The notes below the pieces were generated by a model. The model saw only the letters and a list, made by a program, of their open reading frames with translations, made no database searches and was not told the origin of the DNA. A DNA stretch of 64,000 nt from Robertmurraya siralis (GTDB lineage Bacteria; Bacillota; Bacilli; Bacillales; Cytobacillaceae), in assembly GCF_005502275.1 (NCBI RefSeq), contig NZ_SWLZ01000016.1:1-64000 (forward strand). Direction: 5' to 3'. Positions within the stretch are counted from its first letter, which is position 1. The number at the start of each line of letters is the position of its first letter. A program made the position numbers and the translations under genes. Below are positions 18,403 to 27,877 of the stretch, piece by piece.

Positions 18403-18433
18403 AAAGCTGGTGCGTTTTAAGGCACCAGCTTTT
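18403..18433. terminator. Bidirectional terminator
   Basis: AAAGCTGGTGC pairs with GGCACCAGCTTT, flanked by TTTT on the plus side and by TCA/TTT on the other. It serves the convergent genes ending at 18396 and 18437. Confidence 0.85.
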
Positions 18434-18436
18434 CAA

Positions 18437-19114
18437 TTATGCTTGGATTTGGCAATCTTGAAGTTTAATATATTGTCCATCGCTAATCGTAATGTACATA
18501 TCAGATTGGACATTTTCGTTTGTGACAATACTGTCGATTTGGTGTCTACTGTTTTTCGAAACTTCTAAATAGCCCATCCCTATTGAACTGTCTAGAATTA
18601 CTTTATATTCACCTGCAGGGATATCTTGCCCTACCTTGAACATTCCATTTTGATAGAGTCCGTCTTCTGGAATAATTGATGGAGCCGAATCAACTGGATA
18701 CATTTCTGTACCTTGAAGTTTGAAATATTCCCCGTCGTTTAACGTCACATAAGTGTGCCCTCCGCTCACTAAGTTGTCGTTAAAAATAATGCTATCCAAT
18801 TGTCCAGTACTATCAGATGCGCTTTCGATGTAACCGGTTCCATTGGCAAGGACCAGATACTCGCCGGCAGGGATATCGGAACCGACTTTATACACCCCTG
18901 CATTAATTTTGGAATCGTTTTTCCCTTCTTTCTCCGTTGGCGCTTCTTTATCACGTTCATTGTTCGTCTCATCTGTCTGCGCCTTTTTGTTGGCAGTTTC
19001 GTTATTGTTTGCCTCCTCATCTCCACACTGGGTTAAGGCAATAACGATAATGATCGCTAATAACCAAAACCACCATTTTTTATAAAAAGGTTTTCTCACT
19101 TTATCTTTTGCCAT
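18437..19114 (-). CDS. Membrane-anchored protein with two 'DIPAGEY' modules
   Basis: The 225-residue protein has a short basic cytoplasmic start and a hydrophobic anchor (about 14-29) ending in ALTQCG, which might be a lipobox. A low-complexity Asn/Glu/Lys linker (about 31-70) follows, then two homologous modules of about 70 residues (about 73-140 and 155-225). Each begins with VG-x-DIPAGEY and ends with (N/S)DG(E/Q)Y-(F/I)KLQ. The modules should be extracellular beta-rich domains. I do not know a named function. ATG follows AAAGGAGATTTATTC. The gene is convergent with the chemoreceptor. Confidence 0.8.
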   Translation of the reverse strand: MAKDKVRKPFYKKWWFWLLAIIIVIALTQCGDEEANNNETANKKAQTDETNNERDKEAPTEKEGKNDSKINAGVYKVGSDIPAGEYLVLANGTGYIESASDSTGQLDSIIFNDNLVSGGHTYVTLNDGEYFKLQGTEMYPVDSAPSIIPEDGLYQNGMFKVGQDIPAGEYKVILDSSIGMGYLEVSKNSRHQIDSIVTNENVQSDMYITISDGQYIKLQDCQIQA

Positions 19115-19219
19115 GAATAAATCTCCTTTGTTTTTTTAGTATAAAAAAAGAGAATCAGCATTATTATGAGTTTTGTGGACAAGAATTACCCAACAATAAA
19201 ATAATTAAAAAAATTCTTC

Positions 19220-19248
19220 TTGCGCTCACGAAAAGAATGCTCTATAAT
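19220..19248 (+). promoter_or_regulatory. Promoter of the T-box operon
   Basis: TTGCGC (19220-19225), a 17-bp spacer and TATAAT (19243-19248) lie about 35 bases before the T-box stem I. Confidence 0.7.
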
Positions 19249-19280
19249 CAATTTTAAAATTAATTGAAATTTAAGAAATG

Positions 19281-19530
19281 AAAGACGATGAAGAGAAAAA
19301 GTAGGATTTTGCAATTTTACACAGAGAGCTTCGGTAGCTGAAAAGAAGCAAAAATTCGAATCTGAACAATGGCCTCTGAGTTTCGTGCTGAACATATCAT
19401 CATTGATATTAGTAGGTTCCGACGAGATTTGGTACTCGTTATCAATACCACAGTATCTGGGAGAAAAATGCCCATGTACTCGTTGAGGCTGTTTTGTGCG
19501 AGCAAACAGTGAAGTAAGGTGGTACCACGT
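19281..19530 (+). ncRNA. T-box leader, probably tRNA-Met responsive
   Basis: Stem I landmarks are present: GACGATGAAGAG at the 5' side, AGTA of the specifier loop, AGAGAGC and GGTAGCTGAAAAG distal elements, and CCTCTGAG closing the loop. The T-box core AAGGTGGTACCACG is at about 19516-19529. The specifier is read as ATG (19369-19371), followed by the usual purine. The bulge TGGT would pair with an acceptor end having discriminator A, which fits tRNA-Met. The downstream genes handle SAM and a transported compound, consistent with methionine control. The codon assignment is by alignment to remembered T-boxes. Confidence 0.85.
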
Positions 19531-19539
19531 GAATGATAA

Positions 19540-19580
19540 ACACGTCCTTATCCAGTGATGGATAAAGACGTGTTTTTTTA
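19540..19580 (+). terminator. T-box terminator
   Basis: ACACGTC-TTATCC pairs with GGATAA-GACGTGT, followed by eight T residues. Its 5' arm can alternatively pair with the T-box bulge region (CCACGTG), giving the antiterminator. Confidence 0.85.
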
Positions 19581-19614
19581 TTTCTTTACAGGAACATTAA
19601 ATTTTAATTTAGAG

Positions 19615-19772
19615 AATTGTCAAGCTCCAACGCCTATCGCCTATCAAACTTCAGTTTCTTCCTTACGATAAGTCAACTTTGGATTGCTTTTCACCATTCA
19701 AGTTTTCTGTATCTCAGTCGAAACCTTCCAGTTCGTACGGCGATGAGCAAGGCGCTTCCACTTTTCTAATAG
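19615..19772. repeat. Degenerate Bacillus-type intergenic repeat
   Basis: The stretch begins TTGTCAAGCTCCAACGCCTA and ends GCAAGGCGCTTCCACTTTTC, which resembles a dispersed intergenic repeat I recall from many Bacillus genomes (AGCTCCAGCGCC...AAGGCGCTTCCGC). The ends are imperfect inverted repeats and the interior is unrelated. It separates the T-box terminator from the SAM hydrolase gene. No copy number can be judged from this window. Confidence 0.5.
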
Positions 19773-19784
19773 GGAGGAATTATT

Positions 19785-20642
19785 GTGAATAACTATTTAG
19801 TGCTACAAACGGATTTTGGGATCAGTGACGGTGCTGTGAGCGCGATGTATGGAGTTGCCTTATCCGTTCATCCAGCTATTCGAATATTTGATTTAACTCA
19901 TGACATCCCTCAATACAATATTTGGGAAGGGGCTTATCGCCTTTATCAAACCATTTCTTATTGGCCTGAAGGTACAGTTTTCGTATCTGTTGTTGATCCT
20001 GGTGTTGGTTCTGAACGAAGGAGTGTTGTCGTGAAAACAGCAACCAACCACTATATTGTCACTCCCGATAATGGAACATTGACACAAATTAAGAAGGAAA
20101 TAGGAATAGTTGAAGCAAGAATTATTGACGAGAAGGTGAATCGCCTTCCGAAATCAGGCGAGTCATATACATTCCATGGTCGTGATGTATATGCGTTTAC
20201 GGGAGCAAGGTTGGCAACAGGAATCATCACGTACGAACAAGTTGGTCCTGAGGTAGAGGTCGATTCAATTATTGAATTGCCAGTATCTGAAGCAAAATTG
20301 ATTAAAGGGGGCGTGACTGGCAGCATTGATATTCTTGATGTTCGGTTTGGAAACTTATGGACCAATATCGAGCGAGAACTTTTTAAGCAATTAGACATCG
20401 TCTATGGTGATTCCTTTGAAGTGACGATAGAGAATGATACACGTCAGGTCTATAAGAACATTATGACTTTTGGTCGTTCTTTCGCAGACAGTCATTTAGG
20501 AGAACCACTTCTATACGTCAATTCTTTAGATAAAATAGGCGTTGCTCTAAACCAAGGTTCTTTTGCAAAAGCATACCATGTTGAAACAGGGGTTAATTGG
20601 ACAATTTCGATACGTAAAGTTCAGAATATAAGCTATAATTAG
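19785..20642 (+). CDS. SAM hydrolase / DUF62 family
   Basis: This 285-residue protein belongs to the DUF62 SAM hydroxide adenosyltransferase family (relatives: fluorinase and chlorinase), which cleaves SAM with water into adenosine and methionine. Seen motifs are LQTDFGISDGAVSAMYGV, VVDPGVGSERR, TPDNGTL and TFHGRDVYA, carrying the Asp-Arg-His triad expected for the hydrolase rather than the halogenase branch. GTG follows AGGGAGGAATTATT. It is the first gene after the Met T-box and is followed by ECF transporter genes, so it may generate methionine from imported or internal SAM (inference). Confidence 0.9.
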   Translation: MNNYLVLQTDFGISDGAVSAMYGVALSVHPAIRIFDLTHDIPQYNIWEGAYRLYQTISYWPEGTVFVSVVDPGVGSERRSVVVKTATNHYIVTPDNGTLTQIKKEIGIVEARIIDEKVNRLPKSGESYTFHGRDVYAFTGARLATGIITYEQVGPEVEVDSIIELPVSEAKLIKGGVTGSIDILDVRFGNLWTNIERELFKQLDIVYGDSFEVTIENDTRQVYKNIMTFGRSFADSHLGEPLLYVNSLDKIGVALNQGSFAKAYHVETGVNWTISIRKVQNISYN

Positions 20643-20761
20643 TGGTTTTTCCGAACAATTAATGAGAATTCCTTTGTAATATGCGGAAAAATGTAACAAA
20701 TATTTAGAAAAGAGTTTATAATTAGTAATTGTAATATTCAAAAGATAAGGAGCTGGACATA

Positions 20762-21319
20762 TTGAACAGAAATTATTTATCCATTAAAACGATCGTAGCT
20801 ATTGGAATTGGAGCTGCACTATTTATGATTTTAGCCAAATTTGCTTCCATTCCTTCTCCGATTCCGAATACTTCAATCCAAACCTCTTATGCATTTTTAG
20901 CGTTAATGGCTGCAGTTTTTGGGCCGATTGCAGGTGGGTTAATTGGTTTTATCGGTCACGCCCTTAATGATGCGATCTCCTATGGGTCAGTGTGGTGGAG
21001 CTGGGTTATTGTATCCTTATTTGTAGGAGCAACGATTGGTCTGTTTGCGAAGAGAATAAACATTGAAGCAGGTGGTTTTACCGTAAAAAAAGTCATTACA
21101 TTCAATGTTATTCAAGCAGTGGCTCAAGGAATTGGTTGGTTTTTGATTGCCCCGGCGTTAGACATTCTTATTTATGCAGAGCCGGCTAATAAAGTATTCG
21201 CACAAGGTGTATTTGCTGGACTGTCTAACATTGTTACGGTGGGGGTATTAGGAACGATTTTGCTATTCGCCTATGCCAAAACGCGCAGTCAGAGCAACAG
21301 CTTGCATAAGGAATTATAA
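20762..21319 (+). CDS. ECF transporter substrate-binding (S) component, UPF0397-like
   Basis: This 185-residue hydrophobic protein with six predicted membrane helices looks like UPF0397-type S components. The N-terminal motif [19 protein letters not shown], a PNT(S/T)IQ loop and [17 protein letters not shown] are all visible. S components bind the substrate and dock onto the EcfA-A'-T module. It starts with TTG 20762 after AAGGAG. Databases often label this family as riboflavin-related, but the Met T-box and the SAM hydrolase argue for a methionine- or SAM-related compound here (inference). Confidence 0.85.
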   Translation: MNRNYLSIKTIVAIGIGAALFMILAKFASIPSPIPNTSIQTSYAFLALMAAVFGPIAGGLIGFIGHALNDAISYGSVWWSWVIVSLFVGATIGLFAKRINIEAGGFTVKKVITFNVIQAVAQGIGWFLIAPALDILIYAEPANKVFAQGVFAGLSNIVTVGVLGTILLFAYAKTRSQSNSLHKEL

Positions 21320-21349
21320 GGAGTATTTCGAGAGGATTCGATTAAGAAG

Positions 21350-23062
21350 ATGAAAAAACCAGTCATTGAATTTAGCAATTATAGCTTTAAATACAACAGC
21401 CAGGTTGAGCCCACTCTGCACAATCTGAACCTTACTATCTACGAAGGGGAAAAAGTGGTGATTGTGGGACCCTCTGGTTCCGGGAAAAGTACGATTGGTC
21501 AGTGCCTCAATGGGTTGGTTCCTTTTTCATATAAAGGTGAAGTGACTGGAAGCCTTGCGATTTTTGGCCAAGAAGCAAGGAATTTAGATATTTTTACTTT
21601 ATCAAAAATGGTCGGGACTGTTTTGCAGGATCCGGATGGTCAATTCATTGGTCTGACAGTTGGGGAAGATATTGCTTTTTCGTTAGAAAATGATTGTATC
21701 GACCAATCTCAAATGGTTCAAATGGTCGATGATATTGCGAAAATGGTGGATATGGAAAGACGCTTGCAATCGTCTGTCCATCATTTGTCTGGCGGACAAA
21801 AGCAAAGGGTGTCATTAGCAGGAGTGATGGTTGACCAAGTTGATATTTTATTGTTTGATGAGCCGCTGGCTAATCTTGATCCGACGACAGGAAAATCAGC
21901 CATTGAACTTATTGATCAGATTCATGAGCAGATGAATAAAACGATCATCATTATCGAGCATCGCTTAGAGGATGTTTTACACCGAAATGTTGATCGCATT
22001 ATTGTTATAGATGAGGGGAGAATCGTTGCTGATGAGCATCCGGATGCAATATTGGCAAGCTCAATTTTAGAACAGCATCATATTCGAGAACCATTATATG
22101 TGAAAGCAGCAAAATACGCTGGCTGTGCATTAACAGCAGAGATGCGTCCTTCCCGGCTGCATACATTTGCTTTAAAAAATTGTCAAGAAAAGCTGATAGA
22201 ATGGTATGAAAATGTGGAAAGAGAAGGGAAGACAAAAAGCAGCTCACCTGTGCTAGAAGTCGAACACCTGTCTTTTTCATATCACGGTGGTAAAGAAATC
22301 ATTCAAGACATTTCTTTTTCGGTCCAGAAAGGTGAAATGGTCAGTATCGTTGGTAAGAATGGAGCAGGGAAATCAACCCTTTCGAAGCTTATTTGTGGAT
22401 TTGAAAAGCCCCAGTCTGGGAAAATTATGTTTCATGGTCAAGAGGTGACCGCGGATTCGATTAAAGAGAGAGCTCTTAGAGTTGGCATGGTGATGCAAAA
22501 CCCTAATCATATGATTTCCAAAAACATGATTTTCGATGAGGTTGCTTTAGGATTAACAATTCGTGGTGTCCCGGAAAACAAAATTAAAGAGAGAGTGGAA
22601 AAAACACTGAAAGTTTGCGGCCTTTATCCGTTTCGAAACTGGCCGATTTCAGCTTTAAGCTTTGGGCAAAAGAAACGAGTAACCATTGCCTCGATTCTTG
22701 TTTTAGAGCCGGAAATCCTCATTCTTGATGAACCAACTGCTGGTCAGGATCTTCGCCATTATACAGAGATTATGGAGTTCTTAGTTGAATTAAATCGGCA
22801 AGGAATGACAATTCTCATGGTTACTCATGATATGCACATTATGCTTGAGTATACATCGAGAGCGATTGTCATTACAGATGGACAAATCATAGCCGACGAT
22901 TCTGCAGCGGCTGTGTTGACGAATAGGGAACTTATTAAACAAGCTAATTTAAAAGAAACATCCTTATTTGAGTTGGCAGAGCGCATCGGCATAGAGGAAC
23001 CAAAGGAGTTTGTTGAACGCTTCATTGTCTTTGATAGGGAGGAGCGAGGGAAATGGCAGTAG
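21350..23062 (+). CDS. ECF transporter fused double ATPase
   Basis: The 570-residue protein has two complete ABC ATPase halves in one chain. The first (about 5-240) has Walker A GPSGSGKST, signature LSGGQKQR and Walker B LLFDEP. The second (about 298-535) has GKNGAGKST, the variant signature LSFGQKKR and LILDEP. Fused A-A' subunits energise group-specific ECF transporters. It starts at ATG 21350, with AAGGAG about 30 bases upstream rather than at the normal distance, so translation may be weak or coupled. It overlaps the T component by ten bases. Confidence 0.93.
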   Translation: MKKPVIEFSNYSFKYNSQVEPTLHNLNLTIYEGEKVVIVGPSGSGKSTIGQCLNGLVPFSYKGEVTGSLAIFGQEARNLDIFTLSKMVGTVLQDPDGQFIGLTVGEDIAFSLENDCIDQSQMVQMVDDIAKMVDMERRLQSSVHHLSGGQKQRVSLAGVMVDQVDILLFDEPLANLDPTTGKSAIELIDQIHEQMNKTIIIIEHRLEDVLHRNVDRIIVIDEGRIVADEHPDAILASSILEQHHIREPLYVKAAKYAGCALTAEMRPSRLHTFALKNCQEKLIEWYENVEREGKTKSSSPVLEVEHLSFSYHGGKEIIQDISFSVQKGEMVSIVGKNGAGKSTLSKLICGFEKPQSGKIMFHGQEVTADSIKERALRVGMVMQNPNHMISKNMIFDEVALGLTIRGVPENKIKERVEKTLKVCGLYPFRNWPISALSFGQKKRVTIASILVLEPEILILDEPTAGQDLRHYTEIMEFLVELNRQGMTILMVTHDMHIMLEYTSRAIVITDGQIIADDSAAAVLTNRELIKQANLKETSLFELAERIGIEEPKEFVERFIVFDREERGKWQ

Positions 23063-23883
23063 AAATGCTCTCATATATAGAAAAAAATACGGCGGTGCAC
23101 CGCTTAACTGGTGTTACAAAGCTCCTATGCTTTATCCTCTGGTCTACGGCGGCAATGCTTACTTATGATACCCGCATCCTTATTTTTTTGTTTCTTATGA
23201 GCATTTGGATTTTCATTGTTTCAAAGATAGAGATAAAAGAGGTTTCCTTTGTTCTCATTTTTATTTTCATTTTTTTGCTGTTGAATAATGTGGCGATTTA
23301 TGGGTTTTCTCCTCAAGAAGGAGTCAAGATTTATGGTACAAGCCATGTTTTGTTTGAAATAGCAGGGAGATACAATGTAACGCTGGAACAGATTTTTTAT
23401 CAATTTAATATTACCTTAAAATACTTTACAGTTGCCCCTGTGGCATTGCTCTTTATTGTAACGACACATCCAAGTGAATTTGCAGCTTCTTTAAATAAGA
23501 TTGGAATTAGCTATCGAATATCTTACGCAGTTTCTTTGGCACTTCGTTACATTCCGGATGTGCAGAGAGATTTTCGCAATATCGCTCTGGCCCAACAGGC
23601 TCGAGGGCTGGATATGTCGAATAAGGAGAAGCTGCCAAAGCGTGTGAAGAATGCCGCTTCTATCATTATTCCGCTTATATTATCTAGCTTAGATAAAATC
23701 GAAACTATTAGCAATGCGATGGAACTCCGCGGTTTTGGGAAAAACAAAAAAAGAACGTGGTATAGCTCCCGTCCTTTTCAAAAAAGTGATTACCTAGTTC
23801 TAACATGCTTTATTCTGATTTTAGCTGCCAGTCTTATCATTACATTTCATGACGGGAATCGTTTTTACAATCCATTTCAATAA
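23053..23883 (+). CDS. ECF transporter transmembrane (T) component
   Basis: The 276-residue protein has about five membrane helices and the two short coupling motifs typical of EcfT: AQQARGLDM and AMELRGFGKNKKRTW, whose Ala-Arg-Gly/Arg-Gly cores insert into the ATPases. ATG 23053 lies within the end of the ATPase gene behind GGGAGGAGCGAGGG, so the two are translationally coupled. With the S component and fused ATPase it completes a four-part ECF importer, and the operon ends at the terminator right after it. Confidence 0.92.
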   Translation: MAVEMLSYIEKNTAVHRLTGVTKLLCFILWSTAAMLTYDTRILIFLFLMSIWIFIVSKIEIKEVSFVLIFIFIFLLLNNVAIYGFSPQEGVKIYGTSHVLFEIAGRYNVTLEQIFYQFNITLKYFTVAPVALLFIVTTHPSEFAASLNKIGISYRISYAVSLALRYIPDVQRDFRNIALAQQARGLDMSNKEKLPKRVKNAASIIIPLILSSLDKIETISNAMELRGFGKNKKRTWYSSRPFQKSDYLVLTCFILILAASLIITFHDGNRFYNPFQ

Positions 23884-23887
23884 CGAA

Positions 23888-23925
23888 AAAAGGAGAACCT
23901 TTTCATGTGAAAAAGTTCTCCTTTC
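23888..23925. terminator. Terminator after the ECF operon
   Basis: AAAGGAGAAC (23889-23898) pairs with GTTCTCCTTT (23915-23924) around an AT-rich loop. It is flanked by A- and T-runs, so it may act on both strands. Confidence 0.8.
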
Positions 23926-24076
23926 AGACTTACCTGCAAACGCTCGCTTTCTTTGTTGCTTCGCCTTGTCCGGTGCTCATTACCAATTAAGGTAACTCCG
24001 CTCCTTCCCTCGAAAGACAAACGTTTCATTCAGTCTGAAGGGAAACGGCTATTTATCATCTTTGACTTTGTCTATG

Positions 24077-25174
24077 TTAGCGAATTCTCATTTCTGTTTC
24101 CTTATCAAAGAAATGTACTTTGTTCATATCGAATGCGATATCGATGTTTTCACCTGGCGCGATCTGGCTGCGCGAATCGATTCTGGCAACAAAGTTCTGA
24201 TCTTCCAGGGAAGAATAGATCATCGTTTCAGCACCTGTAAGCTCGGCAACATCAACTTTTACTTGAAGCTTAGAGCCTTGAGAGGCTTCAATAAATAACT
24301 GCTCATCATGAATATCTTCTGGTCTGATTCCTAGGACGACTTCTTTCCCCACATATCCTTGAGTACGCAACATTTTCATTTTCCCTTCAGGAATATCTAT
24401 TTCTGTACTGCCGGTTACAAATTTGCCTTCTTCAATTATTCCATTGAAAAAGTTCATGGAAGGAGAACCGATAAAGCCGCCTACAAAGATATTTTCAGGG
24501 TTCTCATATACTTCTTTCGGAGCTCCAACCTGCTGAATCACTCCATCCTTCATAACAACTAGGCGGCTTGCCATCGTCATCGCTTCGGTTTGATCGTGGG
24601 TAACATAGATCGTTGTTGTTTCTAAACGGCGATGAAGCTTAACGATTTCCGCACGCATCTGCACGCGAAGTTTGGCATCAAGATTGGACAAAGGTTCATC
24701 CATTAAGAACACCTTCGCATCACGAACAATCGCACGACCAAGTGCAACACGCTGACGTTGACCGCCGGAGAGCGCTTTTGGCTTACGAGTTAAGTAAGAT
24801 TCCAATCCTAATATTTTTGCAGCTTCTTTAACCCTCTCATCAATTTCCTTTTTAGAAAATTTTCGGAGCTTTAATCCAAAAGCCATATTATCGTATACAG
24901 TCATATGCGGATAGAGGGCATAGTTTTGGAATACCATAGCAATATCTCTGTCCTTTGGCGGTACGTCATTAACCCGCTTCTCATCGATATAGAGGTCGCC
25001 TTTTGAGATTTCCTCAAGCCCTGCAATCATTCGTAATGTTGTAGATTTTCCACATCCAGACGGACCAACAAATACAATGAATTCCTTATCTTCAATTTGC
25101 AAATTGAAGTCTTCTACCGCAGTTACTTTATTGTCATATATTTTATAAACATGATCTAATTTTAATTGAGCCAT
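24077..25174 (-). CDS. msmX: MsmX-type multi-sugar ABC transporter ATPase
   Basis: The 365-residue ABC ATPase has Walker A GPSGCGKST, Q-loop MVFQNYALYPHMTV, signature LSGGQRQR, Walker B VFLMDEP and H-loop VTHDQTEAM. A C-terminal MalK-like OB-fold region (about 240-365) contains GIRPEDI. It stands alone without permease genes, as MsmX does in Bacillus, where it energises several carbohydrate importers. ATG follows AAAGGAGGTCATAAAG. The gene name is by family resemblance. Confidence 0.9.
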   Translation of the reverse strand: MAQLKLDHVYKIYDNKVTAVEDFNLQIEDKEFIVFVGPSGCGKSTTLRMIAGLEEISKGDLYIDEKRVNDVPPKDRDIAMVFQNYALYPHMTVYDNMAFGLKLRKFSKKEIDERVKEAAKILGLESYLTRKPKALSGGQRQRVALGRAIVRDAKVFLMDEPLSNLDAKLRVQMRAEIVKLHRRLETTTIYVTHDQTEAMTMASRLVVMKDGVIQQVGAPKEVYENPENIFVGGFIGSPSMNFFNGIIEEGKFVTGSTEIDIPEGKMKMLRTQGYVGKEVVLGIRPEDIHDEQLFIEASQGSKLQVKVDVAELTGAETMIYSSLEDQNFVARIDSRSQIAPGENIDIAFDMNKVHFFDKETEMRIR

Positions 25175-25811
25175 CTTTATGACCTCCTTTTTGTTTTGAA
25201 AAGGCTTACAACAATAGTCTACCTTTAGCTGTATAGATGGACAATGGCATCTTGCACAAAAATAAAGAGAGCTTTTTAGGCAAAGTGCCGACAGAATGAA
25301 TTAACCTATCTCCAAAAAAGTTATTAAAATTTTAAAGAAATATATTTTTTTGAGTGGATTGTGGGCGCAAGTGTTGAATAGCTCGAACAAGTCAGAGAGT
25401 AATATTTAATAAGATCTATTAAAAATTTCCCTGTGATTAGGAGAGTTGAATTGATAAAACCTGTTTTCTGAAACTCTTAAATGGTAAATTGACTTTTCTT
25501 ATTTTTAATGAGTGTTTGTTCATTATGAGTCTGAATTGAAATAATATTCTAATTAGAAAAAATAATACTATTAAACTCATTTTAACTGTGATAATATTTG
25601 TTTACACATTAAAAAAGCTGAGACAAGTTTTGCATGAAAGGGGAGAATCCGTAGTTGCTTTACTCTAATGCTTACCCCATTATAAGAGCGTGGGAGAAGA
25701 GAAAAGGTGAACAAAAAGCAGGAATAAAAATGGAAAAAATTTTAACTTAAAATGGCCCATTCTATTTATCAATAGAAATGGGTCATTATTAATGCATTTA
25801 AAAATTTATAG
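25175..25811. other. Long intergenic region before the third chemoreceptor
   Basis: No credible coding region is seen. The region is AT-rich. A strong imperfect hairpin (AATGGCCCATT-CTAT / ATAG-AATGGGTCATT, 25751-25787) lies about 25 bases before the chemoreceptor and could be a terminator on the minus strand (TTTTAA follows). I did not recognise a riboswitch in 25590-25740. Confidence 0.5.
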
Positions 25812-27539
25812 ATGGGGAGAACAACGATAAAATTCTTAAAAAATATGAAAGTATTACACAAGCTTCTTTTCCTTATAGTATTTTTTGCTATATCCATCCT
25901 AGCCATTTCATATGTCAGTATTAGTAAGTTATCTGAGACAGCAAAAAGTTCAGCGACAATTTATCATGAACAACTTGTTCCAGCTGAATTATTCAGTCAA
26001 ATTAGTGAGGACAACAGAGCAATAAATTCATACTTATTAGAACTTTTAATTACGGAAGATACTGGACGAAACCTATATTTAAGTGAAAATATTGATCAAA
26101 CGATCAAAAATTCGCAAAGCATATTAGAAGAACTATCCTCAATGCAGCTGAACCCCGAAATAAAACAACAATTAGATCTATTAACTTCGCTTAATGAAGA
26201 GCTGAATATTGCAAGAGAAGACGTAAAAAGATTAGCAATGGAGAACAAGAATGGGCAAGCTTATGAATTGTTTCAAGAGAAAATAGAGGATAAAAGAGTA
26301 GAGTTGAATGACCTTATTGAAAATATTTCAACTTTAAATTCAACAAGTGCGAAAACCACTTATGAATTGGCAGTGTCCGATTCTGAAAATGCGACGAAAA
26401 TTGTCATTATTGTGATTATTGTTTCCTTATTAATCTCTTCTTTAGTCGGTATATTGATTGCAGGATTAATTACAAAACCAATTAAAGATATACAGAAGTT
26501 ACTAGGTTTAGCTGAAAAAGGTGATTTTACCGTTATTGGTCGCTATGATTCAAAGGATGAAATTGGAATGTTGAATCAATCATTTAATAACATGATCGAG
26601 GGTGTAAATAAGGTTATTCGTACGGTCGGGGAAACATCTGAACAAGTTGCCGCTTCCTCTGAAGAATTGAGCGCAAGTGCTGAGCAAAGCACAAAATCTA
26701 GTGAGCATATTTCAGAAACGATTCAAGAGCTTGCTGTAGGAGCAGAGGATCAGGTGAAGCATATTGAAGAGAGTACAAGTGTCTTTAGTCAAATAAATAA
26801 CAGCACTCAACAAATATATGAGAATACACAAAAGGTATCTGGAACAGTACATCAGGCAGCACAGATGTCTGGAGATGGAAGAAAAGTAATTAACCAAGTA
26901 AATGACCAAATGATGTTTATTGATAATAAGGTGACTTCACTGGTTGAATCTTTTAATGTTTTATCAGCTCGTTCAAAAGAGATTGGTAATATTATTGAAG
27001 TGATTACGAATATCGCAGCACAAACCAACTTACTGGCACTAAATGCCGCGATTGAAGCTGCAAGAGCTGGTGAGCATGGAAAAGGCTTTGCGGTTGTCGC
27101 AGATGAGGTTAGGAAATTGGCAGAAGAATCAGCTCATTCTGCAGAACAAATCTCCAAATTAGTTGCACATATTCAAACAGATACTAAAGAAACAATGGAA
27201 ACTGTTAATAATACAACTGCTGAAGTGAAGGAAGGAATTTTAGTTGTAGCAGAAGCTGGAAAGACTTTCACCGAAATTGAAACAGCTATTAATGGTGTTG
27301 TTCCTCAAATAAATCAGGTTTCGGAACTAATTAAAGAGCTTCTTACGGGAACAGATCAAGTTTACACGTCTATTGTTGAAGTACAGGGGGTTTCACAGGA
27401 GGCTGCCGCTAGTACACAATCGGTTACAGCAGCGACCGAAGAACAGCTAGCAGCGATGGAGGAAATTGCATCATCAGCACAATCCTTAGCCAATTTAGCA
27501 GAAAACCTTCAAGATTTAATTAAACAGTTTAAATTATAA
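25812..27539 (+). CDS. Methyl-accepting chemotaxis protein
   Basis: This chemoreceptor of up to 575 residues has a first membrane helix (about 16-36), a four-helix-bundle sensor (about 37-193), a second membrane helix (about 196-218), HAMP ([11 protein letters not shown]) and a signalling domain with intact tip [18 protein letters not shown]. The start is doubtful. ATG 25812 has no ribosome binding site before it, while GGGGAGAACAACG just inside the frame sits correctly for an ATA codon at 25827; the next ATG is 25845. The ligand is unknown. A terminator follows at 27553. Confidence 0.9.
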   Translation: MGRTTIKFLKNMKVLHKLLFLIVFFAISILAISYVSISKLSETAKSSATIYHEQLVPAELFSQISEDNRAINSYLLELLITEDTGRNLYLSENIDQTIKNSQSILEELSSMQLNPEIKQQLDLLTSLNEELNIAREDVKRLAMENKNGQAYELFQEKIEDKRVELNDLIENISTLNSTSAKTTYELAVSDSENATKIVIIVIIVSLLISSLVGILIAGLITKPIKDIQKLLGLAEKGDFTVIGRYDSKDEIGMLNQSFNNMIEGVNKVIRTVGETSEQVAASSEELSASAEQSTKSSEHISETIQELAVGAEDQVKHIEESTSVFSQINNSTQQIYENTQKVSGTVHQAAQMSGDGRKVINQVNDQMMFIDNKVTSLVESFNVLSARSKEIGNIIEVITNIAAQTNLLALNAAIEAARAGEHGKGFAVVADEVRKLAEESAHSAEQISKLVAHIQTDTKETMETVNNTTAEVKEGILVVAEAGKTFTEIETAINGVVPQINQVSELIKELLTGTDQVYTSIVEVQGVSQEAAASTQSVTAATEEQLAAMEEIASSAQSLANLAENLQDLIKQFKL

Positions 27540-27552
27540 ATGTAAATACGCG

Positions 27553-27592
27553 AGAGACCTCCGATCTGATTATGAGGAAAGGAGGTTTTTTG
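27553..27592 (+). terminator. Terminator after chemoreceptor gene
   Basis: AGACCTCC pairs with GGAGGTTT across an AT-rich loop and is followed by a run of six T residues. Confidence 0.8.
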
Positions 27593-27691
27593 CTATCTTT
27601 AATTGAATAGTAATGAATATGTATACTCAAATTTAATTGCATCCACTAATAAGCGCCTGTAAATTATAAGTAATGTAAGGGAGAAAAAGTG

Positions 27692-27850
27692 ATGTTGGAA
27701 AAAATCTTGTTTAATGAAATACCTGTAAGAAATATGGAGACGTCCATTTCATGGTATAAAGAGGTTCTCGGCTTGCAGTTGATTTGGTATTCAGGAGGAG
27801 GCGCTGGCACAGTTAAATCTTCCTTCTGGTCAGATGGTATTTTTAAATGA
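27692..27850 (+). pseudogene. Truncated VOC/glyoxalase-fold protein
   Basis: ATG with AGGGAGAAAAAGTG upstream opens a 52-codon frame reading LFNEIPVRNMETSISWYKEV and ending SDGIFK-stop. The start matches the first beta-alpha unit of VOC-superfamily (glyoxalase/dioxygenase) proteins, which are usually 110-140 residues. The rest of the gene is absent, replaced at 27850 by the TTCCGGAA array region. It is probably a 3'-truncated gene. Confidence 0.6.
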
Positions 27851-27877
27851 AACTAGTTACCACGCTTTTGATCTGTT

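Noticed and set aside
19369-19374. Tryptophan specifier (TGG) for the T-box
   Set aside because: TGG would not be followed by the usual purine, and the TGGT bulge fits a discriminator A rather than the G expected for bacterial tRNA-Trp.
25590-25740. Riboswitch (cyclic-di-GMP type) before the chemoreceptor gene
   Set aside because: A few GC-rich blocks are present but none of the conserved GEMM motifs could be aligned.
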